From Francisella endosymbiont of Ornithodoros moubata (lineage in GTDB: Bacteria > Pseudomonadota > Gammaproteobacteria > Francisellales > Francisellaceae): DNA of 64,000 nt. How positions within the stretch are numbered: the stretch's first letter is position 1; each line of letters begins with the position of its first letter. The notes under the pieces were generated by a model. It searched no databases and was not told the origin of the DNA. It worked only from the letters and a program-made list of their open reading frames with translations. Both the position numbers and the translations under genes were made by a program. The stretch lies in the NCBI GenBank assembly GCA_002095075.2, contig LVCE01000003.1, forward strand, positions 62,001 to 126,000, given 5' to 3'. This document shows positions 18,333 to 28,545 of this stretch, piece after piece.

Positions 18333-19122
18333 AATATTTCAAGGAAAGTTACCTTAATTACAGATGCTACTTCTTCTGGTCTTGGTTTAGGAATGGCCAT
18401 AGAGTTTACAAATCAAGGTGCAAAAGTTGTAATTGCATATTAAGACTTAGACAAATCACAAGCTGTGGCAAGAGATTTAACAGCTAAATATTCTGTAGAA
18501 ACCCTAGCTGTACAAATGGATGTCATAAATGAAGAGCAAATAAAATCAGGAGTGATGAAACTGTCAAAAAATTTGGTCGTATTGATACAATTATTAATAA
18601 CGCAGTTATTCAGATAATCTCACCTATTGTTGACTTTAGTGTTTCAGCATGGAGAAAATTGTTTGATATCCATATAACAGGTACTTTATTAGTAACTCAA
18701 GCAGCTATGAGACATATGATTGAGCTAAAAACTGGTAGAAGAGCTATTGTTGTCGGTTCTGTTCATTCGGTTTAGCATCAAAAAATAAGGTGGCTTATGT
18801 TGCTGCAAAACACGCTCAACTAGGTTTTGTCCGAACGCTTGCCAAAGAAGGTGTGGAACATAATATTTCATCAAACCTAATTTGTTCAGGCTTTGTATTA
18901 ACTCCACTAGTAGAAAAGCAAATTCCAAAGCGAGCTAAAGAGCTAAATATTTCTGAAGAAGAAGTTGTAAGAAATATTATGCTTGGGGGTACTGTTGATA
19001 GGGAGTTTACAACAGTTCAAGATATTGCTGATATTGCTATCTTCTTAGCAGAATTTAAAATAAATACTTTAAAAGGTCAGAAAATTTTAGTTAGTCATGG
19101 CTGGGAATGTAAACAAAGCTAA
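18333..19122 (+). pseudogene. 3-hydroxybutyrate dehydrogenase-like SDR, broken
   Basis: This short-chain dehydrogenase would interconvert 3-hydroxybutyrate and acetoacetate with NAD. Pieces are KVTLITDATSSGLGLGMAIE (the TG...G.G nucleotide loop), TLAVQMDVINEEQIK, then KKFGRIDTIINNA in another frame, and the open C-terminal 110 residues with [19 protein letters not shown] (catalytic Tyr-Lys), [15 protein letters not shown] and the terminal SHGWECK, typical of this enzyme. No proper start is seen, a stop lies near 18442, and frameshifts occur near 18550 and 18770. Confidence 0.78.
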
Positions 19123-19171
19123 CTCTTCTGTGCTATATTACTCTCATGTTAATTCTATTTTAAAACTATAG

Positions 19172-20839
19172 ATGTCTACAAACTCAAATATTAGAAAAAA
19201 ATTAGGTCAACTAATTATGATGGATTTTCGCTATTGGAATGAAGATTCAACTAAACAACCTATTCCATTTATAAAAGCAAATCAAACAATCAATAGAATT
19301 TTTAAAGATTATAATTTAGGTGGATTTATTCTTTTTAGAGAAAATATCCAAGATAACCAACAAACCATCTCTTTATTGAGAGAGTTACAAGCAAACAATT
19401 CTACATCTCTATTTTTCGCTACTGATCAAGAAGGTGGTCGAGTAAATCGTCTTCAACAAGGCACTAGTGGTTGCGGTAATATGGCATTAGCAGCGACCAA
19501 TAATCCTAATAATTCTTACACCATGGCTAAGTTAATTGGAGATGAATTATATTCCTTGGGTATAAATATCAACTTTGCACCTACTGTCGATGTTAATTCA
19601 AACAAAAATAATCCAATTATTGGCATAAGATCATACTCTGATAATTCAGAAGTAGTCACTGAGTATGCGAGAAATGCTATAGCTGGTTACCATGATGCTA
19701 AAATTATAGATTGTGTTAAACATTTCCCTGGTCACGGTGATACCTCGATAGATAGTCATTTAGGTAATGTAATCTTAGCTAAGGGTCTTAATGGTTTAGA
19801 AACTACAGAGTTATTACCTTTTAGAAAACTTACTAATATCTGTAGTATGGTTATGACCGCACATATAAGTGTACCAGTCATAGATGACACTCAGTACAAA
19901 TCAATATCAACTGGTGAAAATATTTATGTGCCAGCTACGCTATCTTATAAAATAATTACAGAACTTCTAAAACAACAAATAGGGTTTGATGGGCTAGTAA
20001 TATCAGATGCTATGGATATGCATGCTATTGCTAAACATTTTGGCACTATTGAAGCAACAAAATTAGTAATATTGGCTGGTGTAGATATTGTACTTATGCC
20101 AATTCGGGTATGGTCAGAAAAAGATATTTATAAATTAGAAGATCTTTTTAGCGAGCTAGAAAAAGAGTATGCTAAAAATGTCAAATTTGCTATAGCAGTT
20201 GATAAGGCTTATGACAATATTATCAGATTTAAAAAACAACATAAACTTGAGCAAAATTTGATATTTAAAGTATCAGAAAATGAGCAGCTTAAACTAGCCG
20301 ATCAAATAGTTAACTCTTGTGAACATCAAAAAATAGCTTTAGATATAGCTAAACAAAGTACAACTGTAGTTAGAAATTCAGGAATTATTCCATGTAAACT
20401 TAGCGAGCTACAAAATATCTTAATTATCGATACAGACAATCAACGTTTAGCAGACTTTTGTAATGAATTACAAAAAGTAGTAATAAATAATAACTCAAAT
20501 GCTAATATTATCTGCGAAAATATTAATAATGAAAATATTGAAAATAGCATTAAAAATGCTGATGTAATTTTACTAGTTTCAGCAAATTTGCGTGAGTATG
20601 ATTATAAATATAGTCATCTAACTTCTATAAAGCCAAAGCAAACTATAAATATCGCAGCACTTGCTCCTTATGATATCAACTATATTGATAATATAAAAAA
20701 TTATATTTGCATATATGGAGCAACCTCTATGGATCAAACCAATTATACAAAGACATCACTAAAAGTTAATATCCAAGCTGCATTAGAAAATATTTTTGAT
20801 AATAAAAAATTGATAGGAAAACTACCTGTTAAAGTTTAA
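19172..20839 (+). CDS. nagZ: Glycoside hydrolase family 3, beta-N-acetylhexosaminidase (NagZ-like)
   Basis: NagZ-type enzymes cut N-acetylglucosamine from muropeptides during cell wall recycling. Landmarks in the 555 residues are LGGFILFREN (48-57), ATDQEGGRVNRL, KHFPGHGDTSIDSH with the His-Asp acid/base pair near residue 190, and LVISDAMDMHAI with the catalytic aspartate near 277. The protein is longer than E. coli NagZ (341) because it keeps a second, C-terminal GH3 domain of about 180 residues, as in Gram-positive NagZ. No signal peptide is seen, so it is probably cytosolic. It is the first intact gene after the decayed 14.6-19.1 kb stretch. Confidence 0.85.
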   Translation: MSTNSNIRKKLGQLIMMDFRYWNEDSTKQPIPFIKANQTINRIFKDYNLGGFILFRENIQDNQQTISLLRELQANNSTSLFFATDQEGGRVNRLQQGTSGCGNMALAATNNPNNSYTMAKLIGDELYSLGININFAPTVDVNSNKNNPIIGIRSYSDNSEVVTEYARNAIAGYHDAKIIDCVKHFPGHGDTSIDSHLGNVILAKGLNGLETTELLPFRKLTNICSMVMTAHISVPVIDDTQYKSISTGENIYVPATLSYKIITELLKQQIGFDGLVISDAMDMHAIAKHFGTIEATKLVILAGVDIVLMPIRVWSEKDIYKLEDLFSELEKEYAKNVKFAIAVDKAYDNIIRFKKQHKLEQNLIFKVSENEQLKLADQIVNSCEHQKIALDIAKQSTTVVRNSGIIPCKLSELQNILIIDTDNQRLADFCNELQKVVINNNSNANIICENINNENIENSIKNADVILLVSANLREYDYKYSHLTSIKPKQTINIAALAPYDINYIDNIKNYICIYGATSMDQTNYTKTSLKVNIQAALENIFDNKKLIGKLPVKV

Positions 20840-20843
20840 AGCT

Positions 20844-21055
20844 TTAATATACTTTCTGGCCAAAAAATTCAAAGTAGATATCTTTTTCATTAATCGAGTT
20901 TTTAAATAGTTTTTCATGTATAGAAAGCATAAAATCTTTTGGACCACAGAAAAATTATTGTGAATTAATTTTATCATCTGCCCAAATAACTAAAAACCAT
21001 TTATCTGAATTTTGTTTACGACTTTTAAGAGCTTGTTTGGAGAAAAATTCCTTAA
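20844..21055 (-). pseudogene. C-terminal piece of a ferredoxin-reductase-like flavoprotein
   Basis: On the minus strand the frame reads KWFLVIWADDKINSQ, a stop, then FFCGPKDFMLSIHEKLF and NEKDIYFEFFGQKVY to a stop at 20844-20846. CGP..FM followed by INEKDIYFE.F is the end of FNR-type NAD-binding domains in ferric-reductase-like or phenol-hydroxylase-type proteins. The rest of the gene is absent: the upstream side joins a glycosyltransferase fragment near 21055. It is best read as what is left after a deletion. Confidence 0.55.
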
Positions 21056-21394
21056 GATAATAATGCAGTTTGACGACATTCTAATATTTTTCTTCCGGTG
21101 ATATAGGTAAATATTAAAAATATACCTAGTAATACTAAATTTACTAATCTTGCTCCCAAAGTATTCCAAAATACTCATAAATATATAAGTAAGCCAATAT
21201 ACTAATGGCGGTTTATGAAAAAATATCATGCCATCAATATAAGGAACTATAAAATTATGGTTTGCTAGCATTTCTCTTGCTACTTCAGAGTATCTAGTTT
21301 CATCAGGAGCGTAAAAATTTGGCACATGATACAAACAAAAAGCAACTATAACAACAGTTATAACAAATAAAATATCTTTAATTTTATTATTCAT
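21055..21394 (-). pseudogene. N-terminal fragment of an ArnT-like glycosyltransferase
   Basis: The fragment starts at ATG 21392-21394 with a signal-anchor helix, then FYAPDETRYSEVAREMLANH and PYIDGMIFFHKPPLVYWLTY. DE.RY.E..REM and F.KPPL.YW are the catalytic first loop of GT39/GT83 enzymes such as ArnT, which add sugars to lipid A or glycans from polyprenyl phosphate. A frameshift near 21170 is followed by TYITGRKILECRQTALLS in another frame, then the sequence passes into an unrelated flavoprotein end. About 400 residues are missing. It lies 8 bases downstream of the hemL stop on the same strand. Confidence 0.7.
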
Positions 21395-21402
21395 AGTATT
21401 AT

Positions 21403-22704
21403 TTAGTCATGATTCTCTCGAAAGAAGTATTTAGCAAGAAAAATAGTTTTTTGGATATCTTCGTCACTATGAGCTATCGAGATAAAACCTGCTTCATAAG
21501 CTGATGGTGATAGATATACACCATTATCAAGCATATATGCAAAGAATTGATTAAATATCTTAAGATTTGTTTTGCCTAAATCTACAAATGTATTTACTGC
21601 GACTTTATTACTACAGAAAAATAAACCAAACATTCCACCTAAACATTTTGCATGAAAGTTAAAATCATAGGCTTTAGCTGCCTCATTTAAACCATCAACT
21701 AACTTTTGTGCTTTAGCTCCTAGTCCATCAAAGAAACCTTGTTGTGAGATTTTTTCTAAAGTTTTGATTCCTGCTGCCATTGCAATAGGGTTTCCAGACA
21801 GTGTACCTGCTTGGTATACTGGTCCAGCTGGAGAAACTTTTTGCATAATCTCTTTACGCCCACCAAAAGCACCTACTGGCATACCGCCACCAATCACTTT
21901 ACCCAAAGTTGTCAAATCTGGTCTAACATTATAAATACTCTGAACACCGCCTAAAGCCACTCTAAAGCCAGTCATAACCTCATCAAATATAAGTAAACTA
22001 TTATTTTCATCACAAATAGTTCTAAGCTTAGCTAAGAAATCATCTTGTGGGAAAATCATATTCATATTACCAGCTATAGGCTCAACGATAATACAAGCAA
22101 TTTCATCTTTATATTTTTCAAAAAGTGCTTGGACAGACTCAATATCATTAAAACTAGCTACTAAAGTATCTTTGACTACATCTTCAGGCACTCCTGGAAA
22201 ATTTGATTGACCCAAAGATAGCGCACCAGAACCAGCAGCTACAAGAAACTCATCAGCATGACCATGATAGCATCCTTCAAATTTGATAATCTTGCTTCTA
22301 CTAGTATATGCTCTTGCAACTCTAATCGCACTCATAGTTGCCTCTGTACCAGAGTTTACAAACCTTACTTGCTCAATATTTGGCATTAGCTCAATTATCT
22401 TTTTAGCAAGCTCAACTTCTTGCTTACAAGGTGCTCCATAGCTTAGACCATTTTTAAGTTGACACTGTATTGCTGCTAAGACATCATCATCTCCATGACC
22501 TAGAATCATTGGTCCCCATGATCCGATATAGTCTATATACTTATTCCAATCAACATCATATAGATAAGCGCCTTTTGCAGACTTTATAAACCTTGGGAAG
22601 TCTTGACCGACACTTTTAAACGCCCTAACTGGAGAGTTTACTCCACCTGGTATATATTGTTGTGCCTCTGCGAATAAACTTTGAGAGTTTAATTTATTCT
22701 CCAT
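21403..22704 (-). CDS. hemL: Glutamate-1-semialdehyde 2,1-aminomutase
   Basis: HemL isomerises glutamate-1-semialdehyde to 5-aminolevulinate, the heme precursor in the C5 pathway. The 433 residues contain [12 protein letters not shown] (19-30), [35 protein letters not shown] and the PLP lysine in [17 protein letters not shown] near residue 270. Length equals the family. It is the last gene of the run hypothetical-fmt-gshB-hemL, 10 bases behind gshB. Intact. Confidence 0.95.
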   Translation of the reverse strand: MENKLNSQSLFAEAQQYIPGGVNSPVRAFKSVGQDFPRFIKSAKGAYLYDVDWNKYIDYIGSWGPMILGHGDDDVLAAIQCQLKNGLSYGAPCKQEVELAKKIIELMPNIEQVRFVNSGTEATMSAIRVARAYTSRSKIIKFEGCYHGHADEFLVAAGSGALSLGQSNFPGVPEDVVKDTLVASFNDIESVQALFEKYKDEIACIIVEPIAGNMNMIFPQDDFLAKLRTICDENNSLLIFDEVMTGFRVALGGVQSIYNVRPDLTTLGKVIGGGMPVGAFGGRKEIMQKVSPAGPVYQAGTLSGNPIAMAAGIKTLEKISQQGFFDGLGAKAQKLVDGLNEAAKAYDFNFHAKCLGGMFGLFFCSNKVAVNTFVDLGKTNLKIFNQFFAYMLDNGVYLSPSAYEAGFISIAHSDEDIQKTIFLAKYFFRENHD

Positions 22705-22714
22705 TTTCGTGTTC

Positions 22715-23692
22715 CTATCTTATCTTATTTATTTTTTTCTCAACTGCTTGTATTAGTAAATTAGCAGCATTTATTTTTGTAGCTTTGTATATCTCTTGTA
22801 TACCCGTTGGACTAGTAATATTAACTTCGGTTAATTTATCTCCAATCACATCAATGCCAGCAAACATCACTCCTTCTTTTTTGAGCTTTTGGGCAACCTT
22901 TTTGGCTATCTTATAGTCGTTATCTTGAAGTTCTCTAACCTCTGCTGTAGCACCAGCTGCAAGATTACCACGATTATCGCTATCACTAGGAACTCTAGCT
23001 AAGAGATACTTAATTGGTTCACCATTAACTATGAGAATTCTCTTATCACCGTCTTTGATAGCTTTTTGGTAATCTTGAACCATTATATAGCAGCTTTGAT
23101 GCTGTGTAAGTGTTTCTAGTATTACATTTTTGTTTTTATCACCCTCTTTAATTCTAAAGATAGAGCTACCGCCCATACCATCTAGAGGTTTTACAATGAT
23201 ATCTTTATGCTTTGTATAAAACTCATTAATCTGTTTATAGCTTCTGGTGATCAAAGTATGAGGCGCAAATTTAGGATAATTTGCAATAGCTATTTTTTCG
23301 TTAAAATCTCTAAGCGCTTGAGGATTATTAACCACTAAAACATCATTTCTTTTGGCTAAATCAAGCATGTAAGTTACATAAATATATTCCATATTAAATG
23401 GTGGATCTTTACGCATAAAGATACAATCTAAATTTAATAATGAAAAATCATGATGTTGCAATAAAATCTCATACCAAGATTGTTTTGTTTTATGAATTTT
23501 TATCCTAAGTGCATCACCTTTTGGTTTACCATTGATTATTGATAAATCATTAAGATAAAAGGTATAAATCTCCCAACCTTTATCTTGAGCTGCCTGTAGC
23601 ATCATATAAGTGCTATTTTTTGAGATATTAAAAGAGTTTAAATTATCTATTATAAATCCAACTTTCACTATTTTATCCTGATTTGTATCCAA
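22715..23692 (-). CDS. gshB: Glutathione synthetase
   Basis: GshB adds glycine to gamma-glutamylcysteine using ATP. The 325-residue product is an ATP-grasp enzyme of the usual length. Landmarks are [20 protein letters not shown] at the start (the MD.I..IN..KDST pattern), [27 protein letters not shown] (the glycine loop) and the C-terminal [14 protein letters not shown]. The listed ATG overlaps fmt by 20 bases; a GTG eight codons in (VKVGF) is an alternative start. It gives cytosolic thiol buffering, kept although several redox genes in the window are broken. Confidence 0.9.
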   Translation of the reverse strand: MDTNQDKIVKVGFIIDNLNSFNISKNSTYMMLQAAQDKGWEIYTFYLNDLSIINGKPKGDALRIKIHKTKQSWYEILLQHHDFSLLNLDCIFMRKDPPFNMEYIYVTYMLDLAKRNDVLVVNNPQALRDFNEKIAIANYPKFAPHTLITRSYKQINEFYTKHKDIIVKPLDGMGGSSIFRIKEGDKNKNVILETLTQHQSCYIMVQDYQKAIKDGDKRILIVNGEPIKYLLARVPSDSDNRGNLAAGATAEVRELQDNDYKIAKKVAQKLKKEGVMFAGIDVIGDKLTEVNITSPTGIQEIYKATKINAANLLIQAVEKKINKIR

Positions 23693-24614
23693 TATATTTA
23701 TCTAAATCTTTACCATTTAAAATATCTACAATATTAAGCATTTTTTTGTTAGGAAATTTTAGTTGTTTAAATCTTATAATTTTGTCACTTGTCGCAATAT
23801 CAAAGCCATTTTTACTAATATCTATAATTGTACCTGTTTGTTTGTTATCAACATGTTGGTCAAGTATCTCAAAATCACCAACTTTTACTAATTTTTCATC
23901 TAATATAAAAAATGCTGTGGGCCATGGGGTAAATGCTCTAATATGACAACTAATTTGCCACGCTGATTTGTTAAAATCAATTAGCCCCTCTTGCTTGGTA
24001 ATCTTATGCGCATAACTAGGCTCGCCTTGTTGTGGTTGTGGTTTAATTGTTTCAATCTTTTTTAGTGTTTCAAGTAATGGCTTAATTGATAATTGAGCGA
24101 ATTTATCATGCAATGTTTGAGAAGTATCTGTATCTTGTATTTCAATTTCTAAAGTATTTAGAATATCTCCCATATCAAGCCCAGCATCCATTTGCATTAT
24201 ACAGATACCTGTCTTTGTATCTCCAGCTTGGATAGCTCTTTGAATAGGTGCAGCTCCACGCCATTTAGGTAGTAGTGATACATGAATATTTAAGCATCCA
24301 TATTTTGGTATATCTAAAAACTCTTGTGGAACAATAATTCCATAAGCTATTACAACTATTACATCTGGTTTTAGCTCTTTAATTTGCTCTAGCACTTCAG
24401 GATTTTTTTTAAAAGATAACGGCTGAAACACTGGCGTATCATTTGCTAGTGCACCTTCTTTGACAGGTGAGAACTGTACTTTTTTACCACGACCTTTTGG
24501 TCTATCTGGTTGTGTAAGTACAGCTTGGATATTATGTTGTGATTTATATAAATCCTTTAGAACTTGTGCTGAAATATCAGGGGTTCCAGCAAAAATTATA
24601 TTTAGTTTTTTCAT
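23673..24614 (-). CDS. fmt: Methionyl-tRNA formyltransferase
   Basis: Fmt formylates initiator Met-tRNA using 10-formyl-tetrahydrofolate, so it consumes the output of the folate genes in this window. The 313 residues have the start NIIFAGTPDISAQVL, VVIAYGIIVPQEFL, the catalytic region LNIHVSLLPKWRGAAPIQRA and MQMDAGLDMGDIL, then a C-terminal tRNA-binding domain. Length matches the family (315). It lies 4 bases behind a small hypothetical gene and overlaps gshB by 20 bases. Intact. Confidence 0.95.
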   Translation of the reverse strand: MKKLNIIFAGTPDISAQVLKDLYKSQHNIQAVLTQPDRPKGRGKKVQFSPVKEGALANDTPVFQPLSFKKNPEVLEQIKELKPDVIVVIAYGIIVPQEFLDIPKYGCLNIHVSLLPKWRGAAPIQRAIQAGDTKTGICIMQMDAGLDMGDILNTLEIEIQDTDTSQTLHDKFAQLSIKPLLETLKKIETIKPQPQQGEPSYAHKITKQEGLIDFNKSAWQISCHIRAFTPWPTAFFILDEKLVKVGDFEILDQHVDNKQTGTIIDISKNGFDIATSDKIIRFKQLKFPNKKMLNIVDILNGKDLDKYIGYKSG

Positions 24615-24618
24615 TTAC

Positions 24619-25017
24619 TTAATCTCTAAAAGCGTATCCACGTAATTGAACACTACTTAACTCATTGATTTGCCCTTCTGGATAGAGACAAATATATTTG
24701 ATTTCATGGGCACCATGTTGTGCTGCTAGTTTTATAGCTTCTTTAAGATCTTTATCACAAAGTTTTTGAAAATCTTTTTCATTACTGACATGAGTTGAGG
24801 TTCTAACTTGACCAATATTTCCTTGTGTATCACCTTGATATTGTAAATTATAAACTCTGACTTGACTTGGATCTGTTGGTGGAAATTCATCACTGTATTT
24901 AGGTAGATAAACCCCTTTTGTTTCAGCTTCATTGTTAGAAGTAAAAAAATACATGTAGACTGCAAAAATTATCACTAAGATAACCGCATACATCAGGTTT
25001 TGTTGAAATCGTCCCAT
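24619..25017 (-). CDS. Small membrane-anchored hypothetical protein
   Basis: I do not recognise this 132-residue protein. It has one N-terminal membrane helix (residues 8-26, MYAVILVIIFAVYMYFFTS) with three upstream residues of net positive charge, so the remaining 105 residues should face the periplasm. The soluble part has two cysteines (about 88 and 109) and an alternating strand-helix pattern, FQKLCDKDLKEAIKLAAQHG then HEIKYICLYPEG. It is the first gene of the run leading to fmt, gshB and hemL, 4 bases ahead of fmt. It has an open frame with a plausible start at 25015-25017. Confidence 0.65.
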   Translation of the reverse strand: MGRFQQNLMYAVILVIIFAVYMYFFTSNNEAETKGVYLPKYSDEFPPTDPSQVRVYNLQYQGDTQGNIGQVRTSTHVSNEKDFQKLCDKDLKEAIKLAAQHGAHEIKYICLYPEGQINELSSVQLRGYAFRD

Positions 25018-25077
25018 TTTAATTAATTATAAATTTTTTATTGCTATGCAAATTTTATCACAGATAGACTAGCTTAG

Positions 25078-27271
25078 CTAAAATATTACAGATTTTAAAA
25101 TACTAGATTTTGAGATAATATCACTTATATTTAATTTCCCAACAATATGGATATTTTTATTAGATAAGAAATCACGTGATAAACAGATTTTATCAATATT
25201 TTCGCAATTAAATTTTTCTAATATCTGTGGTGACATTTTAAAGCCGTCTATAATTATTTGAGAAATAAATTACACAGCTTTCTTAAGCGAATCCATAGCT
25301 AAATTTATCAGCAACTCATGATCTTTTTGAATGTCTAAGATACCATCCATGCGCTTAGAACTTGAGAAAGTTGGTAGATCTAAAAATATCACCTCGAATT
25401 TATCTTTATTAGTTTTTAACCAACTCATACAATCTGCTTGGATAAAGTTATGTTTTTTAGCATCGATATTGTTTAGAGTAAAATTATTCTTACCCCAATC
25501 AAGATAAGTATTAGACATATCTACACTTGTAGTTTTAGCACCTTTCGAAGTAGCATGAACACTAGCTGTGCAAGTATAGATAAACAAGTTTAATAAATTT
25601 TGTTTTTTGCAGCTTTTGCAACTAGTTGTCTAATTTTATGGTGATCTAAGAAAATACCTGTATCTAAATAATCATCAAAATTGATATAAAACTTAGCACC
25701 AAATTCGCTGATAATATGAAATTTATTTTTATCATTTTCTTTTTGATACTGCTCTTTGCCCTTTTGGCGCTGGCGTATTCGTGTATGGATATTTTCATAC
25801 TTAATATCAAGAGTTTTATGTATCTGCTATATAGCTTGATAAAATCTTTGTTTAGCAATATTTTGATCTATAGTTGCATTAGCATGGTACTTTTGTAAAA
25901 AAACATGCTCGCCATATACATCAACCACAACTGCAAAAGTTGGAATATCAGCACCATACAAACGATAGCACTTAATAGCTGCTTGCTTTAACCATGGTTT
26001 TAAGCTTTTGAAATTCTTTTTGAGCTTATTTGCAAAATCTATATGTTCATTAGACTTCTGTGCACTTGCTTCAGCCAAACAAATATTTTTCTCAAGCTGA
26101 CTTTCATGTTTAAACTTAGTGTGTTCATTTATCTCAAACTGATAAAGGATAGTTTCAATCGCACTATTATAAAATTTATTTTGCTTGGCAGTACGTAGTT
26201 TCATTTTTTTGATTGATTTTGCAAAGCTTGTCAAAATTGCTACTTTCCAAACATAAAAATCTTGCAATAACCTATCACCAAAGCCGTTAAAAATATCTAA
26301 AAGCTCATCAAGCTGATCACCATATAATCGCTCACCATACAGCGGATTTGTAACTATCAAACCTGCACTCTCAAACTCATTTTCAAGATCACGAATGTAT
26401 TGGCGTTTGACAGTTACAATATCCCAACACCAGCTTGATAAATATTTCTTTGTGCCTTATCTAAAACGTTGTTATCAATATCATAGCCTTGGATAATGGG
26501 CATTAGTAGTTTTTTGTGAGCCTTTAGCAATTTGTAGTAAACTATACCATAACTCCTTATCATGAAACTTTGAGTTAAATATTTTAAATTTTTTATTAAG
26601 CAGCACCAGAGCGATATTTTTTGCCATAAGAGCAGCTTCAATAAGAATAGTCCCAGAACCACACATTAGATCGATCAATATCGGTTGCTGTTTTTTAGCT
26701 CTTCTAGCTACCTTACTTTGATAAGTATCGCAGCAGCTAATGATTTTTTCAAAGAAGCTTGGCCTTGAAATTGGCGATAATTGCGTTTGTGTAAGCTAAC
26801 AATATTTAAGCATAAAAATACATTTACAAACTGTTTGTATAAGTGAAGTTTAATGACATTATCAGGGTTTTCTGTATCTATATTAGGACGCTGATTTGTA
26901 ACATTTCTAAACTGATCAACAATAGAATCTTTGTTTTCTTTGAGAGACAAACATTGTATTGTTAAAATCATAATGATTACCAGAGATTATAATTTTAAAA
27001 GTTTTATCAACATCAAAGTAATTCATCCAGTTTATAGATGATATAAAGTTATATAAATCTTGTTGATTTGTAACCTTATCAGTAGCTACTTTTAGCATAA
27101 CTTGACTAGCTAAATAAGAATATATACAAACCTTATAAGCGTCTTCGATAGAGCCTTCAAATTTCACTTCAGCAAGTTTTTCTTGTGAATATATACCTAA
27201 TATGTCTATCTCATCTTGAGTAGTAGCTTGATACCTTTGGCACAGCTAACGAAAAATGTAAATTTTTGCAT
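25078..27271 (-). pseudogene. rlmL: Dual 23S rRNA methyltransferase RlmKL, broken
   Basis: RlmKL makes m2G2445 and m7G2069 in 23S rRNA. Its 2.2 kb match the expected 700 residues, but the gene is split into many frames: [15 protein letters not shown] then [15 protein letters not shown] (THUMP), [16 protein letters not shown] (first SAM site), a long central piece with [15 protein letters not shown] (NPPYG catalytic motif), [35 protein letters not shown] and [13 protein letters not shown] of the RlmK half, and a C-terminus that ends at 25078. At least six breaks are needed. The second SAM motif N.F.YT..ASV is still readable, so the decay is young. Confidence 0.9.
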
Positions 27272-27345
27272 GAGAAAATATAAATGTATAGAAAATGTTT
27301 TAACATGATATATTAATTGATATAAATAACAATCAGTATTAGAAG

Positions 27346-27900
27346 CTAATCTTTTTGTTTTTCTTTAGTCTGAAAGACTATATCCCAGATCGGGAAAGCT
27401 ACCGAAAAATTCACATTAGGATTCTTATGATGGATCACATGATATTTTTTGTACCAATTTAATATTGAGCCTTTCTTAGATCTAACATGATGTGTAGTAT
27501 GATGAATTATAAAATAAAAAAGTAAGTCTAATAAAAATGCACTAAAGATAATACTAGCATATGCTAGATTTAATATAAAACATAACGGTAAAAAAACACA
27601 AATTATATATACCTGTAAAGACACATAAGTAGGATTCCCTATAAGCTCAATAGGTTTATCATGATGTAATTGGTGTAGTTCTTTAAATACAGGACAGTGA
27701 TGAAAAATAACTCTATGAATAAAATATTCAATAAATGAACCAAGAACAATACCAACTAAAAACCATATTGGTATAATTTTTAGATTAAAATTAAGTAATT
27801 TAGAACCATAGATAAAAAAAACCATAGCAGCTAAAGGATAAATATAAAAATCACTCCAATAACCAGTACCAAGGAGCTTCTTAAATTTAGTAACGTTCAT
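27346..27900 (-). CDS. Fatty acid hydroxylase / sterol desaturase family protein
   Basis: This 184-residue membrane protein has the di-iron histidine boxes of the family: HRVIFHH (63-69), HQLHHD (76-81), HHTTHH and YHVIHHKNPN toward the C-terminus, set between four hydrophobic segments. Such enzymes use oxygen to hydroxylate or desaturate lipids at the membrane. In Gram-negatives, relatives act on fatty acids or carotenoids; the substrate here is unknown. It is intact between the rlmKL relic and tRNA-Val, both of which lie more than 70 bases away. Confidence 0.8.
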   Translation of the reverse strand: MNVTKFKKLLGTGYWSDFYIYPLAAMVFFIYGSKLLNFNLKIIPIWFLVGIVLGSFIEYFIHRVIFHHCPVFKELHQLHHDKPIELIGNPTYVSLQVYIICVFLPLCFILNLAYASIIFSAFLLDLLFYFIIHHTTHHVRSKKGSILNWYKKYHVIHHKNPNVNFSVAFPIWDIVFQTKEKQKD

Positions 27901-28032
27901 AAAATATAGTAGGTACTTAAATATTAAGGTATATTGTAAATTATTTAATTAATCATATGAACCTGAAATTAAGCAAATTATCTAAAAATACTATTGCTTT
28001 TAGAGCATATGAAATTATAATATTACTTACAT

Positions 28033-28109
28033 ACTCGCATAGCTCAGTTGGTTAGAGTACTACCTTGACATGGTAGTGGTCACTGGTTCGAATCCAGTTG
28101 CGAGTACCA
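28033..28109 (+). tRNA. tRNA-Val (anticodon GAC)
   Basis: The 77-base sequence folds as a cloverleaf: acceptor arms ACTCGCA (28033-28039) and TGCGAGT (28099-28105) pair fully, the D arm contains AGCTCAGTTGGTTAGAG, the anticodon arm is TACCTTGACATGGTA with GAC at 28067-28069, and the T arm holds GGTTCGAATCC. Discriminator A28106 is followed by an encoded CCA (28107-28109). The anticodon loop and flanks match E. coli tRNA-Val(GAC). It is the only tRNA seen in the window, and a decayed integrase lies downstream. Confidence 0.96.
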
Positions 28110-28289
28110 CTTTTGTTTCCATTCATTTCCAAAAGTTCGCTAAACACTGTAAAACAAAGGTTTTTTAGATGTGAATATATTCTAGCTCCATCCAGCCCCA
28201 TACAGTGCGATTCAGGAATAAATGGTATCCAAATGCTATTCTCGATTGTGATAAACAAACTATGAAGTCATCAATATTATGTTGATAGA

Positions 28290-28545
28290 AACTAAAATCA
28301 AAAAGATAAAATACAGGTAAAGAGTAAAGAATAATTGACAGTTTAGGACTATATTAAGAAGTAGATAAATACGGTAATAAAACATGGCAATTAAGATACA
28401 CTATTAATGAAAAACGAAAATGGTTTGACTTAGGATCACATCCACTTATTAACTTTGAATGAAGCTAGAAAGAAAAGTACTGAGCTTAGAGAAAAAAATA
28501 GATAATGGTGAAGATGTTTTAACTAAACCAGAAGTATAAAATTAT
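28290..28545 (+). pseudogene. Tyrosine integrase (P4 type) remnant downstream of tRNA-Val
   Basis: Reading across frames gives IDSLGLY, then VDKYGNKTWQLRYTINEKRK, WFDLGSHPLINF, a stop at about 28460, and ARKKSTELREKIDNGEDVL. DS.GLYL.V...G.K.W.LRY followed by LG.YP..... EAR....... G.DP is the N-terminal DUF4102 arm-binding domain of P4-type integrases, which insert at tRNA 3' ends. It lies about 180 bases downstream of tRNA-Val in the same direction, the usual arrangement. Most of the catalytic domain is gone. A clear att repeat was not found. Confidence 0.7.

Noticed and set aside
18725..18928. Minus-strand frame of 67 codons.
   Set aside because: It is a shadow of the 3-hydroxybutyrate dehydrogenase relic, with no family pattern and no ribosome site.
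25716..25898. Hydrophobic plus-strand frame of 60 codons.
   Set aside because: It is antisense to the rlmKL relic, whose protein reads well on the other strand; the hydrophobicity comes from complementing lysine-rich codons.
28052..28258. A 68-codon minus-strand frame over the tRNA-Val gene.
   Set aside because: It overlaps the whole tRNA on the opposite strand; the WIRTSDHYHVK-like string is a well-known artefact of translating tRNA genes.
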